64,000 bases of DNA from Kaistella solincola (GTDB lineage: Bacteria > Bacteroidota > Bacteroidia > Flavobacteriales > Weeksellaceae), in contig NZ_JSYK01000003.1 in the NCBI RefSeq assembly GCF_000812875.1, forward strand, positions 868,001 through 932,000, written 5' to 3'. Below the pieces are notes generated by a model that did not search any database, had not been told where the DNA came from, and saw nothing but the letters and a program-made list of their open reading frames with translations. Of the stretch, positions 1 to 8,401 are shown piece by piece. Within the stretch, counting starts at the first letter, position 1, and every line of letters begins with the position of its first letter. Position numbers and translations under genes: made by a program.

Positions 1-1
1 T

Positions 2-3000
2 TATAATATCGTGGGCGCGGAGTTTTTCCGCAAGCAGATTGAGAACAATCTACAAAGTTTATCTTTTGCTGATACGATGCAGATTGGAACAGATTTCTGC
101 CAGCTCGGCGGTGGAAAAAGCGGAAAATTTAAGTCACCGAAACTCGAAGAACTTTACGAAAAATTATACGGCGAAAAATTCGATGAAGCACATAACGCGG
201 CGGCTGACGTAAATGCGACAGCGCAGGTTTTCTTTGAGATGAAGCGTATCGGAATTATTCCGGCTGAAACACTTAAAATTTCTCAAATTGAACTCCAGGA
301 GTTTATCGCCGCAAATCCGAGTGCGATAAAACCTTTTCCAATTGTGATTCGTCGCCAGGTTGCCGCTTCAATACTGAAGAAAAATACGGTTCACTTTGGT
401 GACACTGATGAAATTGAAATCGGCAGCTATTTCAATTTCCACAATCATAGTATTTATTCGTCTTTGCAGGCTTCAACAAATATTGGTGAACTGATTACAA
501 AAGCGCTTGAAAATAACCTTCCGGCCGTTGGAATTGTGGATTTGGGCAATATGATGGGCGCTTTTAAATTCATTTCTGAAGTTGAAAAAGCCAACAGTGC
601 AATTAAGAAAAATTACGGAGAATATCAGGCAAAAAAACAGAAAGCGGAAGACGAAGGAATTGTATTTAATGAAACTGAACCGCGCAAAAATCCGTTAATC
701 CCCATTATCGGCTGCGAATTTTATTTGTCCGACCGGCCGGAGCAGAAACAATTTACCAAAGACGATCCGGACCGCCGAACTAATATGGTGCTTTTAGCGA
801 AGAATTTTCAGGGATATAAAAATCTTGCAAAACTCTCCAGTTTAGGTTTCGTGAACGGATTTTATTTCGGTGTTCCGCGGATTTCGAAGCAGATGATTGC
901 GGAATATAAGGAAAACCTAATTGCAGTTACCTCCGGAATTACAGGTGATATCCCGAACACCATTATGGAATTTGGAGAGCAGAAAGGTGAAGAACTTTTT
1001 CAATGGTGGAAAGAAACTTTTAAAGATGACTTTTATGTTCAGCTTCAAAATCATGAACTCGAGGAAGAAGAATATTTAAATGATGTCCTGCTGCGGTTTG
1101 CGGAAAAATATGAAGTTAAATTTTTGGCGCAAAATGAGACTTTTTACACCGAAAAATCCGAGGCACACATTCAGGACATTCTGTACTGTATCAAAGATGG
1201 TGAAAAACTTTCCTCGCCGGTTGGTAAAGGTTTCGGGAAAAGACGCGGTTTGCCTTCCCAGGAATTTTATATTAAAAATACCGAGCAAATCAAACAAAGT
1301 TTTCGACAATTTCCGGATGCTTTTGAAGCGTACGACGAATTCTTGGCGAAATTCGAGCCTTTTACATTAAAAAGAGATGTTTTGTTGCCGGCGTTTAAAA
1401 TTCCGGAAGAATTTCAAAGTACGGAAGATGAATATGATGGCGGAAAAAGAGGTGAAAATGCGTACTTAAGATATTTGACTTATAAAGGTGCTGCCGCGAG
1501 ATATGCTGAAATCACCGACGAAATTCACGAACGACTTGATTTCGAGCTTGAAGTTATTGCAAATACCGGCTATCCGGGTTACTTTTTGATTGTTCAGGAT
1601 TTCTGCAATGAAGCGCGGAAAATGGGTGTTTGGGTCGGGCCGGGACGTGGTTCTGCTGCGGGTTCTGCCGTCGCCTATTGCACCGGAATTACCAATGTTG
1701 ATCCAATAAAATATGACCTGCTTTTTGAGCGTTTTCTTAATCCGGAACGTGTATCGATGCCGGATATCGATATCGATTTCGATGATGAAGGCCGCGATAA
1801 AATCATCAAATGGGTAGTGGAAAAATATGGTAAAAATAACGTGGCGCAAATTATCACTTACTCGGTTTTAGGTGGAAAATCTGCGATTAAAGATGCTGGT
1901 CGTGTTTTAGATGTTTCGATTTCTGAAACCAACAACATCGCAAAGTTAATTCCGACGACACCCGGAATGAACATCGCAAAAGCTTTTGCGAAATTTGAAA
2001 AACTGGCGCCCGAAGATAAAATGCTGGCGCAGGAAATGAAGGATATTTTGGCAAATCCACAGGATGACCGTTACGAAGTTCTTGCTGCGGCGCAGAAAAT
2101 GGAAGGTTGCATTCGAAATACCGGAATTCATGCCTGTGGTGTAATTATTACGCCGGAAGATATTTCGAATTTGGTTCCGATCACCATCGCCTCGAAAGAT
2201 GCTGATATTTTGGTGTCACAATTCGATAACTCGGTGGCAGAAAGCGCCGGGTTGCTTAAAATGGATTTTTTAGGCTTAAGAACTTTAACCATAATTAAGC
2301 ACGCTATAAAGCTTATCAAGCAAAAACATGGTATTGAAATAGATCCGGATACCATTCCGCTGGATGATGCAAAAACTTATCAGCTTTTTAAAGAGGGTAG
2401 AACAATCGGAATTTTTCAGTATGAAAGTCCCGGGATGCAGAAGTATATGCGCGAGCTGAAACCTACGGAATTTGCTGATTTGATTGCCATGAACGCGCTG
2501 TACAGGCCTGGACCAATTAAATATATTCCGCTCTTCATCAACCGTAAGAACGGAGTGGAAGAAACGGTGTATGACCTTGAAGAAACTGAGGAATTTTTAA
2601 AGGAAACGTACGGAATTACGGTTTATCAGGAGCAGGTAATGTTGCTTTCGCAAAAACTCGCCAATTTCACCAAAGGTGAAGCCGATACTTTGAGGAAAGC
2701 CATGGGTAAAAAACAGCGTGATGTGCTGGATAAAATGTACCCAAAATTCATCGAAGGTGGAAAAAGCAATAATCTTGATGAAACCAAGCTTAATAAAATC
2801 TGGAAAGACTGGGAAGCTTTTGCGGAATACGCTTTTAATAAAAGTCACTCCACCTGCTACGCGCTGATCGCTTATCAAACCGCTTATTTAAAAGCCAATT
2901 ATCCGGCAGAATACATGGCGAGTGTAATGTCTAATAACATTAACAATACCAAGCAAATCACCCTGTTCATGGAAGATTGCAAGGCAATTGGTGTGGATGT

Positions 3001-4342
3001 TCTGGGACCGGATGTGAACGAATCTCAATACGCGTTTGCAGTGAATGAAAAAGGACAAATCCGTTTTGGTTTGGGCGCCATAAAAGGAATTGGTGAAGGC
3101 CCGAGTGAAGCGATTGTTGAAGCACGAAAAACGGGAAGATTTAAAAATATTTACGATTTTTTCGAGCGAATTCCGACTTCGCAGATGAACAAGCGTGTTG
3201 CGGAAAGTCTTGTAGTTGCCGGCGCTTTCGACGAAGTAGACCGTTATCACCGTGCGCAATATTTTGACATTGATAATTCCGGGAAAACAAATATTGAACG
3301 TTTAATCCGCTACGGGCAGAGTTTTCAGGATAACAAAAACGAAATTGAAAATTCGCTTTTTGCTGATTTCGCGGATGAAGTCCAAATTGAACAGCCGAAA
3401 CTGAATCCGGCGCCGGAATGGCAAAACATGCACAAACTCAATAAAGAAAAGGAAATTATAGGTTTTTATCTCTCTGCGCATCCGTTGGACGAATACAAAT
3501 ATCAGTATCAGTTTTTGCAGGGCGCACTCAGCAAAAAAGCGATTTTGGAAGATAAAAAAGAAGAAACCGTAGAACTGGAAAAAGTAGTTTTACCGCTCGA
3601 AATTTCTGGAGGTGAAGAAAGCGATGAAGATGCTTTGGATTTACCGGCCGAAATTTTAGGTGAAGATGAACAACTCATCGAAGAACCGACAAAAATCGTG
3701 GAACCGCGTGGAAACTTTAATTTCCTGAACCTCGATGAAATTGAAAGTTATAAAAATTCGGTTTTTGGGAATAATCAACCGGATTTATTTAATAATGATA
3801 AGCTGACCTGGAAAGAAAAACAGGCGATGAAAAATAACACGCCGGAATATATGGTCGCTGGTTTGGTTACAGAATACACCATAAAAGACGGCAAAAATAG
3901 CGGTGAAAAAGTGGCTTTTTTAATGCTGGAAGATTACAGCGGAAGTTACTCTTTTCGTTTGGGCGACCGCGATTACATGAAGTTCCGGGATAAAATAGAT
4001 GTGCAGCGTTTTGTAATTTTCAAAGTGAAATTTTCCCAAGCCAATGACGGCCGCGTTTTCGTAAATATTACCGATGTTACCGATCTTAAAGAAGCTTTTG
4101 AAAAGTTTGCAAAAAAAATGACCGTCGTAGTTGATGTTAATGATTTACGCAAAGAAGACGTAGAGTTTTTCCGGAACCAGTTTGGTGAACACAAAGGTGA
4201 ACAGAAACTGAACTTTTTCATTAAAAACCCGGCTGATGAAAGTCAGCTTGAAGTCATGAGCATGCAAACCAATATCGAGGTAAATGGCGATTTAATCGGT
4301 GTTTTCAATGAAATGCAGAAATACCAGATTTTTCTAAATTAG
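2..4342 (+). CDS. dnaE: DNA polymerase III alpha subunit with fused 3'-5' exonuclease (5' end outside window)
   Basis: Replicative polymerase of the chromosome. The frame is open to the left edge, and the first residues (YNIVGAEF) sit mid-way in a DnaQ-like exonuclease domain, so the GTG at 11 is not the true start. Counting from that GTG: exonuclease HxxxxD motif (HNAAAD) near 61-66; PHP domain from about 143 with HNH but DLG where an active PHP domain has DHG; polymerase palm with GPGRGSAAGS near 543 and the catalytic aspartates in PDIDIDFDD near 585; helix-hairpin-helix and OB-fold regions toward the C-terminus. A linker rich in Glu and Asp lies around 1175-1230. Polymerase plus proofreading in one chain is inferred from domain order. 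The family call is very secure. A degenerate palindromic repeat begins directly after the stop. Confidence 0.96.
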   Translation, partial: YNIVGAEFFRKQIENNLQSLSFADTMQIGTDFCQLGGGKSGKFKSPKLEELYEKLYGEKFDEAHNAAADVNATAQVFFEMKRIGIIPAETLKISQIELQEFIAANPSAIKPFPIVIRRQVAASILKKNTVHFGDTDEIEIGSYFNFHNHSIYSSLQASTNIGELITKALENNLPAVGIVDLGNMMGAFKFISEVEKANSAIKKNYGEYQAKKQKAEDEGIVFNETEPRKNPLIPIIGCEFYLSDRPEQKQFTKDDPDRRTNMVLLAKNFQGYKNLAKLSSLGFVNGFYFGVPRISKQMIAEYKENLIAVTSGITGDIPNTIMEFGEQKGEELFQWWKETFKDDFYVQLQNHELEEEEYLNDVLLRFAEKYEVKFLAQNETFYTEKSEAHIQDILYCIKDGEKLSSPVGKGFGKRRGLPSQEFYIKNTEQIKQSFRQFPDAFEAYDEFLAKFEPFTLKRDVLLPAFKIPEEFQSTEDEYDGGKRGENAYLRYLTYKGAAARYAEITDEIHERLDFELEVIANTGYPGYFLIVQDFCNEARKMGVWVGPGRGSAAGSAVAYCTGITNVDPIKYDLLFERFLNPERVSMPDIDIDFDDEGRDKIIKWVVEKYGKNNVAQIITYSVLGGKSAIKDAGRVLDVSISETNNIAKLIPTTPGMNIAKAFAKFEKLAPEDKMLAQEMKDILANPQDDRYEVLAAAQKMEGCIRNTGIHACGVIITPEDISNLVPITIASKDADILVSQFDNSVAESAGLLKMDFLGLRTLTIIKHAIKLIKQKHGIEIDPDTIPLDDAKTYQLFKEGRTIGIFQYESPGMQKYMRELKPTEFADLIAMNALYRPGPIKYIPLFINRKNGVEETVYDLEETEEFLKETYGITVYQEQVMLLSQKLANFTKGEADTLRKAMGKKQRDVLDKMYPKFIEGGKSNNLDETKLNKIWKDWEAFAEYAFNKSHSTCYALIAYQTAYLKANYPAEYMASVMSNNINNTKQITLFMEDCKAIGVDVLGPDVNESQYAFAVNEKGQIRFGLGAIKGIGEGPSEAIVEARKTGRFKNIYDFFERIPTSQMNKRVAESLVVAGAFDEVDRYHRAQYFDIDNSGKTNIERLIRYGQSFQDNKNEIENSLFADFADEVQIEQPKLNPAPEWQNMHKLNKEKEIIGFYLSAHPLDEYKYQYQFLQGALSKKAILEDKKEETVELEKVVLPLEISGGEESDEDALDLPAEILGEDEQLIEEPTKIVEPRGNFNFLNLDEIESYKNSVFGNNQPDLFNNDKLTWKEKQAMKNNTPEYMVAGLVTEYTIKDGKNSGEKVAFLMLEDYSGSYSFRLGDRDYMKFRDKIDVQRFVIFKVKFSQANDGRVFVNITDVTDLKEAFEKFAKKMTVVVDVNDLRKEDVEFFRNQFGEHKGEQKLNFFIKNPADESQLEVMSMQTNIEVNGDLIGVFNEMQKYQIFLN

Positions 4343-4420
4343 AAAAAAACCTGCTTTTAGCCCGGAATTTTCCTATTTACAACGCGGAATTTTTTACCGT
4401 ATTTTAACCCTTTTTATTAC
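4343..4420. repeat. Degenerate palindromic repeat copies after dnaE
   Basis: A run of A, then CCTGC TTTTAG CCCGG and ATTTT, starts one base after the dnaE stop. A second weaker copy (ACCGTATTTTAACCC, T-rich on both sides) follows at 4394-4420. Both match the repeat family seen throughout the window and may help end dnaE transcription. Confidence 0.5.
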
Positions 4421-4460
4421 TAATTTCAAGTTCATTGCTTTAAAATCTTAAATAAATTTA

Positions 4461-4468
4461 TAATTTCG
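4461..4468 (+). promoter_or_regulatory. -7 promoter box, variant TAnnTTCG
   Basis: TAATTTCG ends 12 bases before the ATG of the following regulator gene, with a TTG 23 bases upstream of the box. The same C-for-T variant occurs at matching distances before three other genes (42383, 44265, 46167). Confidence 0.5.
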
Positions 4469-4480
4469 CGGAAAACATCC

Positions 4481-5140
4481 ATGAAACCGAAAGTTATTCT
4501 TTGCGGCGACGGCGGTGAAAATTTCGAGCAATTAAGGCCTTTTTTTGAGAATTTAATTCTCAATGATGAATTTGGTGTTGAAAGGATTTCAGATATTTCT
4601 GTACTTCCGGATTTACCACAGAACGAGGACAGCGTTTTGTTTTTAAATTCGAGTGGGTTTCCAGCGGAAGAGCTTATCAATTTAATTCAAAATTTAGTCC
4701 GGAAAAATCCGTGTTTGAAAGTTATAATTTTTGCTGTTGATCTGGAAATGGCCGATGTCAAAAAACTTTTCGAAAAAGGAATTAAAGCTTATGTCGGCAA
4801 AAACGCATCTTCGGCGGAATTAAAAGAAGCTTTTACCGAAGTGCTTTCCAGTAAAATTTATATGACCGATGAGGCGAAAAACCGGCTTGTACATTTTGTA
4901 TGCGAGGTGGAAGATGCTGAAATCCGGATCCATAAACTGAGCACCGAAATTACTCGGCGCGAAAGAGAAGTTTTAAATTTGGTTTGTGAAGGTTTCCGCA
5001 CCAAAAAAATTGCCGATCAATTAGGAATTAGCCCGCACACGGTGGAATGTCACCGCCGGAATATTATGCACAAATTCAAAATCCGTAATTCTGCAAACCT
5101 CATAAAATTCGCAAGGGAAAATCATCTAACGGAAAGATAA
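4481..5140 (+). CDS. LuxR/NarL-type transcriptional regulator with degenerate receiver domain
   Basis: 219-residue DNA-binding regulator. Residues 1-125 have the length and hydrophobic pattern of a response-regulator receiver, but the acidic pocket is lost (CGDGG where IVDDH is usual) and the phospho-acceptor position is Asn56 (LFLNSSG). The conserved Lys107 remains (YVGKN). Residues about 155-219 form a clear LuxR helix-turn-helix (TRREREVLNLVCEG, IADQLGISPHTVECHRRNI). I infer that activity is not controlled by phosphorylation in the usual way. It is monocistronic, and no histidine kinase is adjacent. Compare the canonical NarL-type regulator at 18415, which keeps all receiver residues. Targets are unknown. 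Confidence 0.85.
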   Translation: MKPKVILCGDGGENFEQLRPFFENLILNDEFGVERISDISVLPDLPQNEDSVLFLNSSGFPAEELINLIQNLVRKNPCLKVIIFAVDLEMADVKKLFEKGIKAYVGKNASSAELKEAFTEVLSSKIYMTDEAKNRLVHFVCEVEDAEIRIHKLSTEITRREREVLNLVCEGFRTKKIADQLGISPHTVECHRRNIMHKFKIRNSANLIKFARENHLTER

Positions 5141-5151
5141 AAGTAGATTTT

Positions 5152-5261
5152 AAAAAATTCGGGCCAAAAAGCGGCTTTTTTTTCAAATTGGATAACTCGA
5201 AAATAAAACGCGTTTTCAAAATTTTATTTAAAAAAATTCGGTCTTAAAACGGTAAATTTTT
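5152..5261. repeat. Two copies of the palindromic repeat, 79 bases apart
   Basis: Copy 1 (5152-5183) reads A-run, TTCGGGCC AAAAAG CGGC, T-run. Copy 2 (5231-5261) reads A-run, TTCGGTC TTAAAA CGGTAAA, T-run. The 79-base step is close to the 67-77-base period of the array at 11622, so this looks like a two-unit remnant of the same arrangement. Copy 1 also serves as a plausible terminator for the upstream regulator. Confidence 0.6.
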
Positions 5262-5330
5262 ATGATTTGGAAAATTTAAAAAAAATATTATCTAAAACAG
5301 TTTATAAAAAATTCATAAAAAGCATTAAAA

Positions 5331-5365
5331 AACCAAGAAACTATTTTCGTTTCTTGGTTTTTTTT
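5331..5365 (+). promoter_or_regulatory. Perfect inverted repeat before the tetR-efflux operon: terminator or operator
   Basis: AACCAAGAAAC (5331-5341) and GTTTCTTGGTT (5349-5359) are perfect 11-base arms around a 7-base loop, followed by eight T. This has the form of an intrinsic terminator, but it also covers the -33 region of the operon promoter, whose -7 box starts at 5367, which is where a TetR repressor would bind. Both roles are possible. Confidence 0.6.
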
Positions 5366-5366
5366 G

Positions 5367-5374
5367 TACCTTTG
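5367..5374 (+). promoter_or_regulatory. -7 promoter box of the efflux operon
   Basis: TACCTTTG matches TAnnTTTG and ends 11 bases before the tetR ATG. The -33 position falls inside the inverted repeat at 5331-5359, which fits autorepression by the TetR product. Confidence 0.65.
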
Positions 5375-5385
5375 CTGCCGAAATT

Positions 5386-5985
5386 ATGGAAGAAAATACA
5401 GAATTTTTAGTAAAAGCATCGGAGCTTTTTTTAGAACATGGCGCTAAAACGGTGACAATGGACGACATATCCAAAGCGTTCGGCATTTCTAAAAAAACGC
5501 TTTATGTAAAGTACAAGAATAAAGAAGAGCTGATAGAAGCGGTTCTTCATTTTAAACTTGATGAAATTATCACCAGACTTCGGTTTCTGGACGATCAGGT
5601 TGAAAACGCGGTGGAGAGGATGTTTTGTCGTGATGAACAGATTGATAAAGTTGCAGATTCCAACAACAGTTTGCTGATCAAGCAGCTTTTTAAATATTAC
5701 CCGTCGATTTTCAATAAACACATGCTGGAATTTGCGGAAAAATTTTCGCAGGTAATGATTCATAATATCGAAAAGGGCAGAGCGCAGGGTTACTACCGCA
5801 CCAATTTCGATGCGGAAGTGTATGCGAAATTTTTTCTCCAGCTCATCATGTCCATGGAAAGCTCAATTTATCTGGACCCGAACGTCATCGATAAAGTTTA
5901 TTACAAAAACGAGCTGATGAATATGTATATGTATGCAATTACCACAGAAAAAGGAAAAGAAATCTTAAAAAAATTAAATAAATAG
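5386..5985 (+). CDS. TetR/AcrR family repressor of the efflux operon
   Basis: 199-residue TetR-type repressor. The N-terminal helix-turn-helix spans about residues 8-55 (MDDISKAFGISKKTLYVKY, the usual TetR recognition-helix pattern); the rest is an all-helical ligand-binding and dimerisation domain with little sequence conservation. The start ATG is 11 bases after a TAnnTTTG box. The stop is followed after one base by the ATG of the outer-membrane factor, so it is the first gene of the operon and probably represses itself and the pump until a substrate binds. The ligand cannot be predicted. The palindrome at 5331-5359 is a candidate operator. Confidence 0.92.
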   Translation: MEENTEFLVKASELFLEHGAKTVTMDDISKAFGISKKTLYVKYKNKEELIEAVLHFKLDEIITRLRFLDDQVENAVERMFCRDEQIDKVADSNNSLLIKQLFKYYPSIFNKHMLEFAEKFSQVMIHNIEKGRAQGYYRTNFDAEVYAKFFLQLIMSMESSIYLDPNVIDKVYYKNELMNMYMYAITTEKGKEILKKLNK

Positions 5986-5986
5986 T

Positions 5987-7318
5987 ATGAAAAAAGTAGC
6001 ACTAAGTCTTCTTTTTTGCGGTGGTTTGGTTTTCGGTCAGGAAGTGAAAGTTCTTACACTCTCGGAAGCCATTTCTTATGCGCTGCAAAATAAAGCAGAT
6101 GCTAAAAAAGCGCAACTGGACATTAGAAAAGGCGATGCGCAGATTGCGGAAATAAAGTCGCGCGCGTACCCAAACATTTCATTCAGCAGCAATACAACGT
6201 ATAATCCGCTGCAGCAGGAATCTGTTTTACCAGGTGAAATTTTCGGTCAGCCGGGCCAGCAGGTGAAAGTTGCTTTTGGCCAAAAATGGGTTTCCAGCAA
6301 CAATATTCAGCTATCGCAGGTACTTTTTAACCAGGCAGTTTTTACCGGCTTGAAAGCAGCAAAAAGCACGAAAGAGTTTTATATCATCAATGCAGAGCTT
6401 ACGCAGGAACAGATTGTAGAACGAGTTGCAAATGCCTATTACGATGTTTACAAAAGCGAACAAATGCTTCGCAACGCAGAAAGCAATGTTGAAATTACCA
6501 ACGCGACCAGCAAAATCATCAAAGGATTATTTGACGCGGGACTTGCGCGAAAAATTGATTATGATCGAACTACAGTAGCGAAAAATAATTTGACCTCAGC
6601 ACAGCAACAGCTCATCAATGCAGTTCAGTTAAGTGAAAACGCACTGAAATTTATGATCGGAATGCCAATGTCGCAGGAAATTACTTTACCGGAGGAAACT
6701 TTCGATCCGGCAATTTTACCGGACAGCGATCCCGGAAATTTTGAAAACCGAACAGAACTGAAACTGGCAAATAAACAAATTGAACTGTTGGAATGGCAAA
6801 AAAAAGCCACCAAAGCCGAATATTATCCGACAGTTGGTTTAAATGCGAATTACGGTTATCTAGGTCAGGGTGCTAAGTTTCCTTTGTGGAACGGTTCAAG
6901 CAACGGCGTGTATTGGTCAGATTTAGCATCGGTTGGTTTACAGATTAATGTTCCGATTTTTAATGGTTTTGCAACAAAAGCGCGTGTAGAGCTCAATGAA
7001 ATTGATATTGAAAAAGCGCAGGCTGATTTGCAGGAAACCAAATTAGGTTTGGATTTAGCGCACAAAAACGCAATGACATTGCTTACAAATAATATGGTCA
7101 GCATCAATGTACAGCAGGAAAATTTAAAACTTGCAGAAGAAGTTTTAGCAAACACCAGAGCTAATTATAAATACGGTTTGGCAACTTTGAATGACATTTT
7201 AGACGCTGAAAGAGATCTTACCGATGCTAAAAATAACCTTACAAAGGCCAAATTAGATTACAAACTCGCTGAAATAGAATTACTGAAATCCCAGGGCAAA
7301 CTCAACACATTAAAATAA
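5987..7318 (+). CDS. TolC-family outer membrane efflux protein
   Basis: 443-residue outer-membrane channel of a tripartite efflux pump. The signal peptide ends around residue 17 (GGLVFGQ). The two repeated long-helix regions of the family are visible at about 25-215 and 250-440, rich in Ala, Gln and Lys with little aromatic content; the second ends in the typical YKYGLATLNDILDAERDL segment. It is translated one base after the tetR stop and 11 bases before the adaptor gene, so the pump genes are co-transcribed. Homology is to the OEP family; the drug or metabolite exported is not evident. Confidence 0.93.
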   Translation: MKKVALSLLFCGGLVFGQEVKVLTLSEAISYALQNKADAKKAQLDIRKGDAQIAEIKSRAYPNISFSSNTTYNPLQQESVLPGEIFGQPGQQVKVAFGQKWVSSNNIQLSQVLFNQAVFTGLKAAKSTKEFYIINAELTQEQIVERVANAYYDVYKSEQMLRNAESNVEITNATSKIIKGLFDAGLARKIDYDRTTVAKNNLTSAQQQLINAVQLSENALKFMIGMPMSQEITLPEETFDPAILPDSDPGNFENRTELKLANKQIELLEWQKKATKAEYYPTVGLNANYGYLGQGAKFPLWNGSSNGVYWSDLASVGLQINVPIFNGFATKARVELNEIDIEKAQADLQETKLGLDLAHKNAMTLLTNNMVSINVQQENLKLAEEVLANTRANYKYGLATLNDILDAERDLTDAKNNLTKAKLDYKLAEIELLKSQGKLNTLK

Positions 7319-7329
7319 TAAACCAGAAA

Positions 7330-8385
7330 ATGAAAAAGAGAACTTTATATACAATTTTAGCAATTATCGTGGTTGCGGCGGGTTTCTACTTTATTCTTCA
7401 AAATAACAAGAAGAAAAACGAAGCTGAAGTTGCCATTGTTGCAGAAAAAAATGCTGATGTTGCAGTGCGTACAGCAACTGTAAAAAAAGAGGAAATTAGC
7501 GGCGAATTTTCTTTGAACGGAACTTTTTTACCGAATAAAGCGAGCAAAATTTCTGCGGAAATCAACGGACAGTTAATTGCACTTTACGTAAAAGAAGGAA
7601 GTTACGTGCGCGCAGGACAAAGCATCGGCAGACTTGCAGGTGAAAAACTCAACGTGAATGTTGATAACGCAAAAGCCAATTTAGCTCAGGCTCAATCTGC
7701 TCTCAGCCGCTACGAAGCTGCGTACAAAACCGGCGGTGTTACAGCTTTGCAGTTGGATCAAGCCAGACTTCAGGTAAAAAATGCAAGATCTCAGGTGCAA
7801 TCCGCACAACTACAATCCGGTGACACCAATATTATTTCAAAAATTGGCGGTATTGTGAACCAAAAATTTGTAGAAGTTGGTGCTGTTTTAGCGCCGGGAA
7901 ATCCGATTGTAGAAATTGTGGATATTTCTTCGGTTAAATTAAAAGTTGATGTTGACCAGTCTTTGGTAAGCCAGCTTGCGGTAGGAAATACGGTAAAAGT
8001 AAAACCGGATGTAATTGACGGTGCTATCGATGGCCGAATTACCTTTATTGCACCTGCTGCGTCCGGAGCTTTAAAATTCCCGGTAGAAATTACAGTTCCG
8101 AACAGTTTTAATAAACTCAGAGCCGGAATGTACGGAAGCGCAATTTTCAACAATAATGGTGAAAACAGTGTTTTGGTGGTTCCGCGTGATGCTTTTGTAG
8201 GCAGTGTAAGCGATAATTTGATTTTTGTGGTGAAAAACAACGTCGCTTATTTAACCAAAGTACAAAGTGGCCTGAACTACGGCGACCGCGTTCAGATTCT
8301 TTCAGGTTTAAAAGAAGGTGACTTGGTAGTAACCAGCGGACAGATAAATCTTACTGATAAAACCAAAATCAGAATTTTAAAATAA
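7330..8385 (+). CDS. RND efflux periplasmic adaptor (HlyD/MFP family)
   Basis: 351-residue membrane-fusion protein linking the inner-membrane pump to the TolC-type channel. One N-terminal membrane anchor at about residues 5-23 (ILAIIVVAAGFYFIL) rather than a lipobox. A biotinyl-lipoyl-like half (NGQLIALYVKEGSYVRAGQ) comes before a short helical hairpin (about 110-150) and the second lipoyl half, then beta-barrel and membrane-proximal domains. The hairpin is short, as expected for an adaptor touching the channel tip. Third gene of the operon, 16 bases before the pump gene. Confidence 0.92.
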   Translation: MKKRTLYTILAIIVVAAGFYFILQNNKKKNEAEVAIVAEKNADVAVRTATVKKEEISGEFSLNGTFLPNKASKISAEINGQLIALYVKEGSYVRAGQSIGRLAGEKLNVNVDNAKANLAQAQSALSRYEAAYKTGGVTALQLDQARLQVKNARSQVQSAQLQSGDTNIISKIGGIVNQKFVEVGAVLAPGNPIVEIVDISSVKLKVDVDQSLVSQLAVGNTVKVKPDVIDGAIDGRITFIAPAASGALKFPVEITVPNSFNKLRAGMYGSAIFNNNGENSVLVVPRDAFVGSVSDNLIFVVKNNVAYLTKVQSGLNYGDRVQILSGLKEGDLVVTSGQINLTDKTKIRILK

Positions 8386-8401
8386 TCGATTAAATAAGAA
8401 T

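Noticed and set aside
1076-3259. Antisense open frames within dnaE
   Set aside because: dnaE is clearly coding; the opposite frames have no family signature or promoter.
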